Assembly: GCA_023406965.1 (NCBI GenBank)
Contig: JAEXTI010000130.1
Location: 1-12,604, forward strand
Direction of reading: 5' to 3'
Source: Chloroflexota bacterium
GTDB lineage: Bacteria; Chloroflexota; Anaerolineae; Anaerolineales; Anaerolineaceae
DNA: 12,604 nt
The notes under the pieces are model-generated. The model had not been told where the DNA came from and did no database searches. It saw nothing but the letters and a program-made list of their open reading frames with translations. Below, piece after piece: positions 6,113 through 12,604 of this stretch; the stretch's first letter is position 1, and each line of letters begins with the position of its first letter. The translations under genes and the position numbers were made by a program.

Positions 6113-6985
6113 TTACTTGAATTTGTTTCCTGGGTGCGATTCGGGCAACAGAAATCGTGAGTTAACGGGCAGTTTATCAGTCAGCATCTTATACATCTCA
6201 GGTTTATTATTAGCTATTGCCACTTCGCGGAAACGATTGACAGATGTGCTTATCGCGCTCCCCAAAACAGTAAATCCTGCCAGACGGCCAAAAGTCCCAT
6301 CGCCGATTTGAATTAGTGATGTTATGGGATCGAATAATAAACCTCCCACGGCACCTCCTATAGCCCCTCCAATCAGACCATACTTTACGTCACCCAAAGT
6401 GTTTTCTTTAATTCCATAAGATAAACCTATTAAAAGACCTAAGATGCTCCAACCAACAATGCGAGCAATCATTATTAATACAATGTTAGGTCCGCTTCCA
6501 AGGGAAGCAAGATAGAGTATCCCATAAAATGCAAGCTGGGCAAAAAAACCTGAAATAACACCACTAATTAGGCCTAATATAGAACCAACACGCAACCCAT
6601 AAAATAACTTGACTTGGTTTTTCCTAAAAACACCCTCTGACGCCCCCATACAAGCACCCAGACACAGACCATATGCGCCGGTAACTAGCAATACAGAAAA
6701 AAGCGCCGAAACAAAACTTACTCCTGTAAATAAATGGGCGGATTCTAGGGTTTCTACTACAAGAAAACCTACTAATCCCCCAACCAGGCCTACATAAAGA
6801 GGTTTTTGGCTACTTGAAGAAAGGCCAAAAGCAAAATATCTGTACCTAAATTCATGTCTGCATTTTGGGCATGTAACAATAAGCTTGTTTTTTCGTTTTG
6901 GAATCCGCAATTTTTGGGAGCAGTATTCGCATTGAATAATAATATCTTCTTCATTATCGATTATTCTGGCAGGACTTTGTTTCAT
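6113..6985 (-). CDS. Zinc-ribbon multi-pass membrane protein, glycine-zipper type
   Basis: 290 residues, not matched to a named gene. The N-terminus is a zinc ribbon with CxxC at 19-22 and 39-42, like the short MJ0042-type ribbons. Then follow about six hydrophobic segments (roughly 63-80, 90-115, 130-160, 166-192, 200-218, 233-250) rich in small-residue GxxxG spacing. Residues about 104-150 and 180-218 look like two copies of one unit (G-rich helix, short charged loop, then 'GLxxG..GG' helix). A soluble tail (251-290) ends it. The start is the ATG at 6983-6985 with AAAGGA six bases upstream; an upstream in-frame TTG (7030) has no ribosome-binding site and lies in a repeat. The gene is clearly more AT-rich than its flanks, suggesting transfer. 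A cytoplasmic metal-bound sensor joined to a membrane module is plausible but unproven. Confidence 0.75.
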   Translation of the reverse strand: MKQSPARIIDNEEDIIIQCEYCSQKLRIPKRKNKLIVTCPKCRHEFRYRYFAFGLSSSSQKPLYVGLVGGLVGFLVVETLESAHLFTGVSFVSALFSVLLVTGAYGLCLGACMGASEGVFRKNQVKLFYGLRVGSILGLISGVISGFFAQLAFYGILYLASLGSGPNIVLIMIARIVGWSILGLLIGLSYGIKENTLGDVKYGLIGGAIGGAVGGLLFDPITSLIQIGDGTFGRLAGFTVLGSAISTSVNRFREVAIANNKPEMYKMLTDKLPVNSRFLLPESHPGNKFK

Positions 6986-7023
6986 GATTAATCCTTTGAT
7001 CTTCTCGACCATCGTAAAAGGAT

Positions 7024-7040
7024 GTATCAACTTCAGTCGG
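7024..7040. repeat. IS66-end-like or shared upstream motif, copy 1
   Basis: GTATCAACTTCAGTCGG. It matches copy 3 (8348-8363) apart from one inserted base and one substitution, and the match continues 2 bases to the left (AT). It lies 39-55 bases before the zinc-ribbon gene start, as copy 3 lies 30-45 bases before the pentapeptide gene start. Confidence 0.65.
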
Positions 7041-7047
7041 CCACCAG

Positions 7048-7103
7048 GTAAGCGTTCAGTCGGCCGTATTTCGCCGGTAAAAATATCGTCCAGCAGGTGC
7101 CTT
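7048..7103 (-). mobile_element. Probable relic of an IS66-type element end (motif copy 2)
   Basis: GTAAGCGTTCAGTCGG (7048-7063) begins with GTAAGCG, the usual start of IS66-family terminal repeats. On the minus strand the preceding bases include CCTGCTGG, the same bases that end the IS66 stub at 8394-8401 (encoding PAG). The distance from TTCAGTCGG to CCAGCAGG is similar in both places (35 and 39 bases). This fits a 50-base leftover of a second IS66 3' end. Confidence 0.45.
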
Positions 7104-7127
7104 TAATATTCTGAACGATGCTGAGTA

Positions 7128-8318
7128 CTATGGATAAGGTAAATCAGCTTCGCATTCAGTATTTCCAGTATTTTTAAAACGTACACCGTCGGGACCCCAA
7201 GCACAAGAAAGAAGGCTAATATCTTCCAACTGTTTCTTGGAAAGTATAGCACCTGTTAAATCTGCATATTGTACACTAGCACCATATAATTTGGCGCCTG
7301 TAAAGTCTACATTACGAAGATTTGCACCACTGAGATCTATCCATTCCAAATTAGCCTTACTAAGGTTAGCACCTTCCAAATTGATGCGATGCCAATCGGC
7401 TTGGTAAATGTTAGATCCAGTCAAATTTACTCCAGAAAAATCATACCTGGTCAAACATGACTCACTAAAATCCAACTCACTCAAATCAGTACCGGGTTTT
7501 ATACCTGCTTCTATTAGATGAATAATGGTAGCCCATTTTTCATCAAGCAGTGCGCCTGTAAAGTTTGCATCTAAGAAACAAAACCGATTCAATTTTGCCC
7601 CGCGCAAGTCTGCATAAGAAAAATCTGCGCCCTCAGCATTAGAATATTCCAACTGTGCACCCTGCAAATTCGCTCCTGAAAAGTCGACAGATTTCAAGTT
7701 GGAATCTGCCAATTCTGCCTCTTGAGCAAAACTTTCAGATAAGTTCGCCGCTTCAAGATTTACTCTGAATAAATATGCTTCGCTTAGATTAACCCCTTCC
7801 ATGTTAACACCAGAAAGATCTGCTTGGTAGCCAGTTCTTGTATCGCCGAGTTCGTGTTGTATACAAACGTGACTGAGATCATACTCACGTAAATCTTGAC
7901 CAGGAACAACTCCCTGACTGATTAAATCAACAACTTTTTGCCATTTATCATCTAATTTTGCGTTTTTCCAAATAGCACCATCAAAACACAGCCAATGCAT
8001 GTTAGCTCCACGCAAATCAGCATTTGTAAAATTTGCATTAAAAGCTTCTGCATAACTAAGATTTGCGCCGCGCAAATTAGAACCCGTCAAATTAACATGC
8101 CGAAGATTGGTACCTGACAGATCAGCATTTTGGAAATTCTTCCCGGACAGATCAAACGGAGCAAGATTACCCATACTAAAATCTTGCCCAGAGAGATCTT
8201 TTGGTGCGATTCTGTCTGGATCTACTCCGATATAGTCAGAACAAGCCAAAGCCGTCATAATCAAAACAGCGATTGCCAAGCTTTGTTTCAAAGGTCGGTG
8301 TTTATCTTTATCTCTCAT
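7128..8318 (-). CDS. Pentapeptide-repeat lipoprotein
   Basis: 396 residues. A lipoprotein signal leads: K/R-rich start, hydrophobic 14-25, lipobox LALAC-like 'TALAC' with Cys26 followed by Ser-Asp. The mature protein should sit on the outer face of the membrane. Residues about 41-365 are A(D/N)LxG-type pentapeptide repeats forming a right-handed quadrilateral beta-helix. Two long modules repeat with a 136-residue period: DLRGA at 101 and 237, 'CF' at 111 and 247, 'LDDKW/LDEKW' at 122/258, 'PGxDL' at 139/275, and Cys at 152 and 288. Each module is interrupted by the KW...LI.G insert common in this family. Six cysteines beside the lipid Cys fall in pairs (111/152, 247/288, 372/389). The ATG at 8316-8318 is chosen because it opens the signal peptide; a TTG lies further upstream. 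The ribosome-binding site is weak. AT-rich like the zinc-ribbon gene downstream. Molecular target unknown. Confidence 0.85.
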   Translation of the reverse strand: MRDKDKHRPLKQSLAIAVLIMTALACSDYIGVDPDRIAPKDLSGQDFSMGNLAPFDLSGKNFQNADLSGTNLRHVNLTGSNLRGANLSYAEAFNANFTNADLRGANMHWLCFDGAIWKNAKLDDKWQKVVDLISQGVVPGQDLREYDLSHVCIQHELGDTRTGYQADLSGVNMEGVNLSEAYLFRVNLEAANLSESFAQEAELADSNLKSVDFSGANLQGAQLEYSNAEGADFSYADLRGAKLNRFCFLDANFTGALLDEKWATIIHLIEAGIKPGTDLSELDFSESCLTRYDFSGVNLTGSNIYQADWHRINLEGANLSKANLEWIDLSGANLRNVDFTGAKLYGASVQYADLTGAILSKKQLEDISLLSCAWGPDGVRFKNTGNTECEADLPYP

Positions 8319-8347
8319 GATATTGTCAGCCCCCACAACCAATTAAT

Positions 8348-8363
8348 GTATCCATTCAGTCGG
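8348..8363. repeat. IS66-end-like or shared upstream motif, copy 3
   Basis: GTATCCATTCAGTCGG, 12 of 16 identical to copy 2 and nearly identical to copy 1. It lies 26 bases beyond the stop of the IS66 transposase stub, where the element's end would be expected, and 30-45 bases before the pentapeptide gene start. Confidence 0.6.
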
Positions 8364-8389
8364 AATAAGAAATGTGGCGAGATAAACCT

Positions 8390-8974
8390 CTAACCAGCAG
8401 GCAACAGCGAAGGAGCAGGGTTACCCACGGTAACGGCTTTGCAGGCCGCCTCCAGGTACTCCAACACATTACGATTTTGTTGACGTAAGGTCATGACGGC
8501 GGTCAAAATCCGTTCGACAAAAACAGTCCCGGTTTTGCTTTGGGTGCCGAAACTATGCTTTCGCCAGATTACTCCCCGCCGCAAAGCCCTTTCTGCGGCA
8601 TTATTGGTGGGTTCCACTCCCTCCTGATCAACGAATGTCCATAAGGCTTGCTTGACTTTGAGGATATTCAGGCAAGTTCGGCGAGTTTCTCGATGTCCCA
8701 ACAATGTCCCGATTTCGAGTAGATTGTGGACTTCCTCTCGAATCGGTCGCATCACCGTTTGGAGATCGAGACGGGAGAGTGAGCCTTCTCGAAAACGATG
8801 CCAAAATCCAAAAAATGCTTTGAGGCGTGAGAGTAACATTTGCCCAACAATCTTGGATTCATCTCCACGCTCGACTAATGCCTGAAAATCTCGTTTGAGG
8901 TGCGCCCAACATATTTGGCGATGGGAAGGATCAATCCAGGCGTAACCGCTGAACCGATCCGCCACCAGTAAGGT
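8390..8974 (-). pseudogene. IS66-family transposase, C-terminal fragment
   Basis: The frame encodes only the last 190 or so of the roughly 500 residues of an IS66 TnpC transposase. It runs from 'TLLVADRFSGYAWI', the stretch holding a conserved Asp, through 'CWAHLKRDFQAL', to 'EPTNNAAERALRRGVIWRK' with the conserved Glu, and the usual ending 'SLLPAG'. Upstream it meets a TAA (8975-8977) and AT-rich sequence unrelated to the family. The N-terminal DNA-binding part, first catalytic Asp, tnpA/tnpB and right end are all missing. A GTG at 8963-8965 gives an apparent 191-residue ORF, but this is a broken gene with no transposition activity of its own. GC content is intermediate between the AT-rich island genes and galT. 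It marks the right edge of the island. Confidence 0.88.
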
Positions 8975-9036
8975 TTATATTAATTATATTGAATGTAGCT
9001 AATAAGTGCTCCTGCTAAAACGATTCAAAACAACCT

Positions 9037-10086
9037 CTATCCCTCCCCCCTCAACTTATAATGCACCGCGCTCTGCTCGCGCAGGCGCTGGGCGGCTGTC
9101 TCGGGGGTCAGGTCGCGCTGCGGCATGCCCAACATCTCAAACCCCACCATGAACTTGCGCACCGTGGCCGAGCGCAGCAGCGGCGGGTAGTAATGGGCGT
9201 GGAAGTGCTGCCCCGGGTAGGCTTTGCCATCCGTGGGGGCCTGGTGGAAGCCCATCGAGTAGGAGAAGGGCGTCTCGAACAGGTTGTCGTAGCGCACGGT
9301 CAGCTTTTGAAGGATATCCGCCAGCCCGCTCACCTGCCCGGCGGTTAGATCGGGCAGCGAGCCGCAGTGCCGGTTGGCCACCAGCAAAATTTCAAACGGC
9401 CACACCGCCCAGAAGGGCACCAGGGCCATGAAATGCTCGTTCTCCACCACCACCCGCTCGCCCAGCTTGCGCTCTTCGGCTACATAGTCGCACAGCAGGC
9501 ACGAGCCGTGCTCGCGCAGGTACTCGCCCTGGCGGGCCAGCTCGGCGGCGGGCTCGTTGGGGATATGCCCAATGGCCCACACCTGGCTGTGCGGGTGCGG
9601 GTTGGAAGCCCCCATCATGGCCCCGTTATTCTCGAAAATTTGCACATAATTCACAAATTCTTTGGCCCCCAGTTCCATCGTCTGCTCTGTCCAGGTTCGA
9701 ATGACTGCTTCCACGGCTGCCGGTTCCATCAACGGCAGCGAGAGATCGTGACGCGGCGAAAAGCAAATCACCCGGCAGATGCCCGCCTCTTCCTCCGCCA
9801 CCAGCAGCGGGCTGCCCGTGCCGACATCCTCACCGCTCTCTTCGGGCAGCAGCAGCGCGGCGAAGTCGTTGTCGAACACGAAAGTTTCCGTATAGGGCGG
9901 GTTCATCGCTCCCACCGAGCGCTGGTTACCGGGGCACAGGTAACAGGTTGGGTCATATTGCGGCAGCTTGGCCGGGGGAATCTTTTCCACCTGTCCCAGC
10001 CAGGGGCGGCGCGCCCGGTGCGGCGACACCAGCACCCATTGTCCGGTCAGCAAATTCAAACGACGGTGAGGGCGTTCAAAGTTCAT
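9037..10086 (-). CDS. galT: Galactose-1-phosphate uridylyltransferase
   Basis: 349 residues. It exchanges UMP between UDP-glucose and galactose-1-phosphate in the cytoplasmic Leloir pathway. Key residues are all present and, aligned by eye, carry almost the same numbers as the E. coli enzyme: zinc ligands Cys48, Cys51, His113 and His164; the HPH motif at 164-166 with His166 as the uridylylated nucleophile and Gln168; and the second metal site Glu182, His281, His296 and His298. The C-terminus '[17 protein letters not shown]' (303-319) is typical. A 45-residue upstream extension (to 10221) is rejected: the ATG at 10084-10086 starts the conserved domain and has AAAGGA 9 bases before it. No galK or galE is adjacent. 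The stop lies 62 bases from the transposase fragment. Confidence 0.95.
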   Translation of the reverse strand: MNFERPHRRLNLLTGQWVLVSPHRARRPWLGQVEKIPPAKLPQYDPTCYLCPGNQRSVGAMNPPYTETFVFDNDFAALLLPEESGEDVGTGSPLLVAEEEAGICRVICFSPRHDLSLPLMEPAAVEAVIRTWTEQTMELGAKEFVNYVQIFENNGAMMGASNPHPHSQVWAIGHIPNEPAAELARQGEYLREHGSCLLCDYVAEERKLGERVVVENEHFMALVPFWAVWPFEILLVANRHCGSLPDLTAGQVSGLADILQKLTVRYDNLFETPFSYSMGFHQAPTDGKAYPGQHFHAHYYPPLLRSATVRKFMVGFEMLGMPQRDLTPETAAQRLREQSAVHYKLRGEG

Positions 10087-10128
10087 GGCGCTCGATCCTT
10101 TCGATGGAGAAGGAATGGGTTGATGGGT

Positions 10129-10134
10129 ATTATA
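10129..10134 (-). promoter_or_regulatory. Candidate -10 box for galT
   Basis: TATAAT on the minus strand, 43 bases before the galT ATG. No clear -35 hexamer is seen. The same bases read TATAAT on the plus strand one step over, so direction is not certain. Confidence 0.45.
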
Positions 10135-10221
10135 ATGCCGATTCCTGGAGTGCCTTTTGCAGCCTTCAAGAATTAACGTAGGAAAAAACCGCATTTGGTG
10201 TGTCAGCGCGGTTTCTGCCAC

Positions 10222-10458
10222 GGCAATTCCGAGAGAGGTGCTTTTTTAAAAAAAATTCTATCTTGTAATCTGCCAAAAACACATTATTATATATTAAGTA
10301 GGTAAATATATCCTATTATTTAGACATTGATTTACTCTGATGTTATTCTGGACGCGATGAACCAGGGTTGGAATTGGTCGCATACCTGTAATACCCGATC
10401 AACGCTTACACTATCCCACCATTGCCAATTGAGGAAACACCTTGGGGAGCCAATTGCG
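10222..10458 (+). promoter_or_regulatory. AT-rich region and possible structured leader upstream of the propeller gene
   Basis: No ORF. 10230-10340 is very AT-rich and contains TTGTAA (10263-10268) and TATATT-like boxes, but no well-spaced promoter. From about 10350 the sequence becomes mixed and could fold: GCG/CGC and ACC/GGT arms near 10353-10380, and two GCCAATTG copies (10424-10431, 10449-10456) whose self-complementary CAATTG cores can pair around AGG-AAACA-CCT. No riboswitch class is recognised. Confidence 0.35.
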
Positions 10459-10490
10459 AAACCGGCCAGATGGTCGGTTTTTATTTTTTA
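10459..10490 (+). terminator. Strong intrinsic terminator upstream of the propeller gene
   Basis: Stem AAACCGGCC (10459-10467), loop AGAT, GGTCGGTTT (10472-10480) with one G-T pair, then TTATTTTTTA. No gene ends before it on this strand: galT is on the other strand and 230 bases away. It therefore ends either a small RNA or an attenuated leader. Confidence 0.8.
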
Positions 10491-10508
10491 ACCCCGGAGG
10501 TGATGCCT

Positions 10509-10553
10509 ATGTCGTTTGACGGAAGGGGAAAAAATAATCTTTGCCTGTTTTGA
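10509..10553 (+). CDS. Possible 14-residue leader peptide (uORF)
   Basis: ATG at 10509 has GGAGG 8 bases upstream (10496-10500). It encodes MSFDGRGKNNLCLF and stops at TGA 10551-10553, 13 bases before the next start. An earlier ATG at 10503 is too close to the GGAGG. The stop touches the AAGGAG of the propeller gene, so coupled translation is possible. There is no run of a single amino acid typical of classic attenuators. Confidence 0.35.
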   Translation: MSFDGRGKNNLCLF

Positions 10554-10566
10554 AAAGGAGCAAGTG

Positions 10567-11811
10567 ATGTCTCGAAAATGGTTGGCAGCGGTTTGTATTG
10601 CTGTTTTGATCAGCCTGTTCAGTGGCAGGACCGCCCTGGCTGATCAAGATCCGCCGGATTGGGAAATCGCGTTTGATCCAGCTCCCTATATGCCGGGAGA
10701 CTACTATCTGATCACTGCCGTTGAGGAGTTCAACAACGAGTTATTCCTGATAGCCGGGGACCCATCCTGGTTCCACACGATCGACCCGGGAATGATCACT
10801 GCAGGGCAGGTCTTCCACTCCCCTGATGGAGTCACCTGGGAGCCCGCCACGGAAACCGGTTTTGGGTTACCGCCGGTTGAAGACCCATACTGTGGAACCA
10901 ATTATTACGACTTTTCCTTGGACATGGAAGTCTTCAAGGGCAGCCTGTATGCCACCGCTGTTGATTCGTGTTATGCCCTCCCGGGGCTGGTCCTCCGCAT
11001 GAATAAAAAGGGCGTATGGGAGCCAGTACTATTCTCTACCGACCTGATCGAACCTTGGGGAGATCCGGAATTCCCCTATTATGCGCAGTTCCATAAATTT
11101 GCCGTCTACGAAGGGATGCTTTATGTCAGTGTAGATTACTACAATCCTGAAACAGAATTTACTACTTCAGCGATCTTTCGATCCAGCACGGGCGCCTCGG
11201 ACACATGGGAAGAAGTCATGGTTTTTCCAGGATGGATGTGGCCCGGAAGTTTCCATGTCTTCCAGGGTGCCCTGTATATTGACAGCGACACCATCTATCA
11301 ACCCCCTGATTGGACGGATTTGCCCGAGCAAATTTGGCGCACCTTCGACGGGGTCAACTGGGAAGTGGTCGTTCCCAACGGGTTTGGCAACTCGATTTAT
11401 GATGGTATGGGAGGGTTCGCCGACTACAAAGGCTACCTGTATGTTGGGGCGACTACCTATGAAGTGGGCCCCAATCAACTGGATCCCGGCGGTCAAATCT
11501 GGCGCAGTTCGGACGGCACAAACTGGGAACTGGTCATGGCAGGTGGCTTTGGCAACCCGGAGAACATAAAGGTTGACGGCCTGCTGGTCTACCGCGGCGA
11601 CCTATGCGCCTACACCCTTAATCCATATGAAGGCGGATCGCTGTTCTGCTCCAAGGATGCCCAGACCTGGCTGCCGGCCAGCGAACCCGGCTGGGGCAAC
11701 CCAAACTACTATACCACCCACCTTAGCTCGTCCCAAGTCGTCTTCAAGGACGATCTATATCTGGGCATGTTTTCATCCCAGGGAACGCTGGTGAAGTTAG
11801 ACCATCCATAA
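10567..11811 (+). CDS. Secreted beta-propeller-like repeat protein
   Basis: 414 residues, not a named gene. Signal peptide 1-25 ('TALA' then Asp26) predicts export. The mature protein has repeated strands 'F/Y-x-G-x-L-Y' at about 55-61, 123-129, 181-187, 232-238, 287-293, 342-348 and 393-399. Between them are 'IWRSSDGTNWE.V..GFG' blocks (81-100, 203-222, 255-274, 310-329, 358-377) with the S/T-x-D-G-x-x-W pattern of BNR/Asp-box propellers. Seven strands suggest a six- or seven-bladed propeller. Such folds bind sugars or proteins or act as glycosidases; no catalytic residues can be assigned. Six cysteines (10, 109, 135, 347, 361 and one more not placed with certainty) include some in the exported part. 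The ATG at 10567 with AAGGAG six bases upstream is chosen; the in-frame TTG at 10516 lies inside the uORF and would extend the signal peptide. Confidence 0.8.
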   Translation: MSRKWLAAVCIAVLISLFSGRTALADQDPPDWEIAFDPAPYMPGDYYLITAVEEFNNELFLIAGDPSWFHTIDPGMITAGQVFHSPDGVTWEPATETGFGLPPVEDPYCGTNYYDFSLDMEVFKGSLYATAVDSCYALPGLVLRMNKKGVWEPVLFSTDLIEPWGDPEFPYYAQFHKFAVYEGMLYVSVDYYNPETEFTTSAIFRSSTGASDTWEEVMVFPGWMWPGSFHVFQGALYIDSDTIYQPPDWTDLPEQIWRTFDGVNWEVVVPNGFGNSIYDGMGGFADYKGYLYVGATTYEVGPNQLDPGGQIWRSSDGTNWELVMAGGFGNPENIKVDGLLVYRGDLCAYTLNPYEGGSLFCSKDAQTWLPASEPGWGNPNYYTTHLSSSQVVFKDDLYLGMFSSQGTLVKLDHP

Positions 11812-11862
11812 ACAACACCCTATCGCTTAAGCTCTGCCTCTTCATCGAAAACCGTCCATAAG

Positions 11863-11909
11863 AACAGCGGGAAGCGATTGTACGGACGCTTCCCGCTGTT
11901 ATCTTTCTT
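11863..11909 (+). terminator. Perfect 14-bp hairpin terminator after the propeller gene
   Basis: AACAGCGGGAAGCG (11863-11876), 10-base loop, CGCTTCCCGCTGTT (11887-11900), then ATCTTTCTT. It lies 52 bases after the stop and probably ends the transcript. Confidence 0.85.
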
Positions 11910-12160
11910 CTGGCCTGTGGGGAGCAAGGCTCGCCCACACACAAGCTCTCCCCGCCGATTCGGTACTCTTACGAAATCAGCCGCGACAAATTCTTGACCG
12001 GGCGCAGCTCGACCCCAGTTGATTCTCATGTCTTATCCCACCGCTGCGCCCCAACAAGAAATTCGGGAAATAATTTCTTTTCCTCATTCGCGCCTATTCG
12101 CGTTCACCCTGGCAAGGCCAGGGCCTTTCGCGGAGAAATTCCTCTCCCTATGACAACACC
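11910..12160. other. Intergenic stretch with one short hairpin
   Basis: No credible ORF. A 7-bp hairpin CCCTGGC-AAG-GCCAGGG (12107-12113, 12117-12123) and a doubled ATTCGCG (about 12086-12103) are seen. They resemble the dispersed repeats in the other spacers. Nothing else stands out. Confidence 0.5.
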
Positions 12161-12176
12161 CTTTGCGAGATATAAT
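12150..12176 (+). promoter_or_regulatory. Candidate promoter of the sigma factor gene
   Basis: ATGACA (12150-12155) and a consensus TATAAT (12171-12176) with a short 15-base spacer, 64 bases before the GTG start. The -10 is good; the spacing is below the usual 16-18. Confidence 0.5.
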
Positions 12177-12239
12177 CAATTTGCAACCTTTTACGCATTC
12201 CTCCGTAAATGGTTATAGACAGATCAAGAGGAGCGATTG

Positions 12240-12604
12240 GTGATCAACCTCGATGCGGCCGTGCTCCGGCAGGCCATACAAGGCGACGAAGAAGCTTTTA
12301 CCAGGATTGTTGAGACCTACCAGAGACCGGTCTTCAATCTGTGTTACCGCATGTTGGGGCAGGCCCAAGAGGCGGAAGACGCAGCCCAAGAGACCTTCTG
12401 GCGGGCCTATCAACACCTGCGCCGCTACGACCAGCAGCGGCCCTTCGCCACCTGGTTACTCTCCATCGCCGCGCATTACTGCATCGACCAGCAGCGCAAA
12501 CGCCACCTGCCTACCCTGGCGCTGGAGCTTATGCCCGACGAGGATGCGCCCGATCCCGCTCCCAACCCCGAAAGGGTCTTCGCCCAACTCGAGGAAAAAG
12601 GCCA
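12240..12604 (+). CDS. ECF-type RNA polymerase sigma factor, 3' end outside the window
   Basis: The open frame begins at GTG 12240, with GAGGAG (12228-12233) six bases upstream, and runs off the window after 121 codons. A TTG just before it is in frame but too close to the ribosome-binding site. The visible part has an N-terminal helix (LRQAIQGDEEAFTRIVETYQ) and sigma-70 region 2: 'RPVFNLCYRMLGQAQEAEDAAQETFWRAYQHLRRY' and 'FATWLLSIAAHYCIDQQRKR', the core-binding and -10 recognition helices. An acidic/proline linker (MPDEDAPDPAPNPE) follows, and region 4 should lie beyond the edge. This is the layout of small group IV sigma factors, which recruit core polymerase to a small regulon. Whether an anti-sigma gene follows cannot be seen. 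Confidence 0.9.
   Translation, partial: MINLDAAVLRQAIQGDEEAFTRIVETYQRPVFNLCYRMLGQAQEAEDAAQETFWRAYQHLRRYDQQRPFATWLLSIAAHYCIDQQRKRHLPTLALELMPDEDAPDPAPNPERVFAQLEEKG

Noticed and set aside
8975..9036. A right-hand terminal repeat for the IS66 element next to the broken transposase
   Set aside because: No inverted copy of the motif is visible here; the sequence is AT-rich and unrelated, so the right end is taken as deleted.
9367..10176. A 269-codon plus-strand frame opposite galT
   Set aside because: It is antisense to a gene with complete GalT catalytic and metal residues; the composition is that of a shadow.
10087..10221. An N-terminal extension of GalT
   Set aside because: These 45 residues have no counterpart in the family and overlap the candidate promoter. 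Starting at 10086 gives residue numbers that match the E. coli enzyme.
10350..10490. A known riboswitch (c-di-GMP, cobalamin, TPP) or SRP/6S RNA
   Set aside because: None of the conserved core sequences of these classes could be found by eye; only generic pairing is seen.
1..12604. CRISPR array, tRNA or rRNA genes
   Set aside because: No regularly spaced short repeats, cloverleaf with a recognisable T-loop, or rRNA signature was seen on reading both strands.

Overview
The window looks like a chromosomal stretch of a GC-rich Chloroflexota bacterium, most likely Anaerolineae-like. That placement is an inference from several cues: a high-GC background, a PstA/DarA-type cyclic-di-AMP receptor, secreted proteins with a 'LPLI' linker after the signal peptide, a single-domain deoxynucleoside kinase, and intergenic palindromes of the kind scattered through such genomes. 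No rRNA, tRNA or CRISPR array is visible.

Layout. (1) 1-1713, plus strand: the 3' part of a DUF362 iron-sulfur protein, translationally coupled to a Nif3-family dinuclear-metal protein. (2) 1714-2016: a convergent spacer full of palindromes, including a near-exact second copy of the end of the next gene. (3) 3915-2017, minus strand: a two-gene operon of a cyclic-di-AMP receptor and an MFS transporter with a long acidic tail. (4) 3916-4252: a divergent spacer with a 29-bp direct repeat and promoters for both sides. (5) 4253-5913, plus strand: deoxynucleoside kinase, then a secreted protein of an unnamed conserved family, 2 bases apart. (6) 5914-9036: an AT-rich accessory island read on the minus strand. 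It holds a zinc-ribbon membrane protein, a pentapeptide-repeat lipoprotein and the C-terminal stub of an IS66 transposase. Three copies of a 16-17 bp motif mark its internal joints. (7) 10086-9037, minus strand: galT, with every expected metal and catalytic residue. (8) 10222-10566: an AT-rich leader with a strong intrinsic terminator and a 14-codon upstream ORF. (9) 10567-11811, plus strand: a secreted beta-propeller-like protein, ending at a perfect 14-bp hairpin. (10) 12240 to the end: the start of an ECF-type sigma factor gene.

Most genes are housekeeping or metabolic: a probable metal/iron-sulfur pair, c-di-AMP sensing beside a transporter, nucleoside salvage and galactose metabolism. 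The parts most worth a second look are the island (5914-9036), whose genes are bracketed by IS66-end-like or shared upstream motifs, and the terminator/uORF leader of the propeller gene. I do not see a complete, recognisable defence or mobile system. Any new-system claim for the island is a hypothesis.
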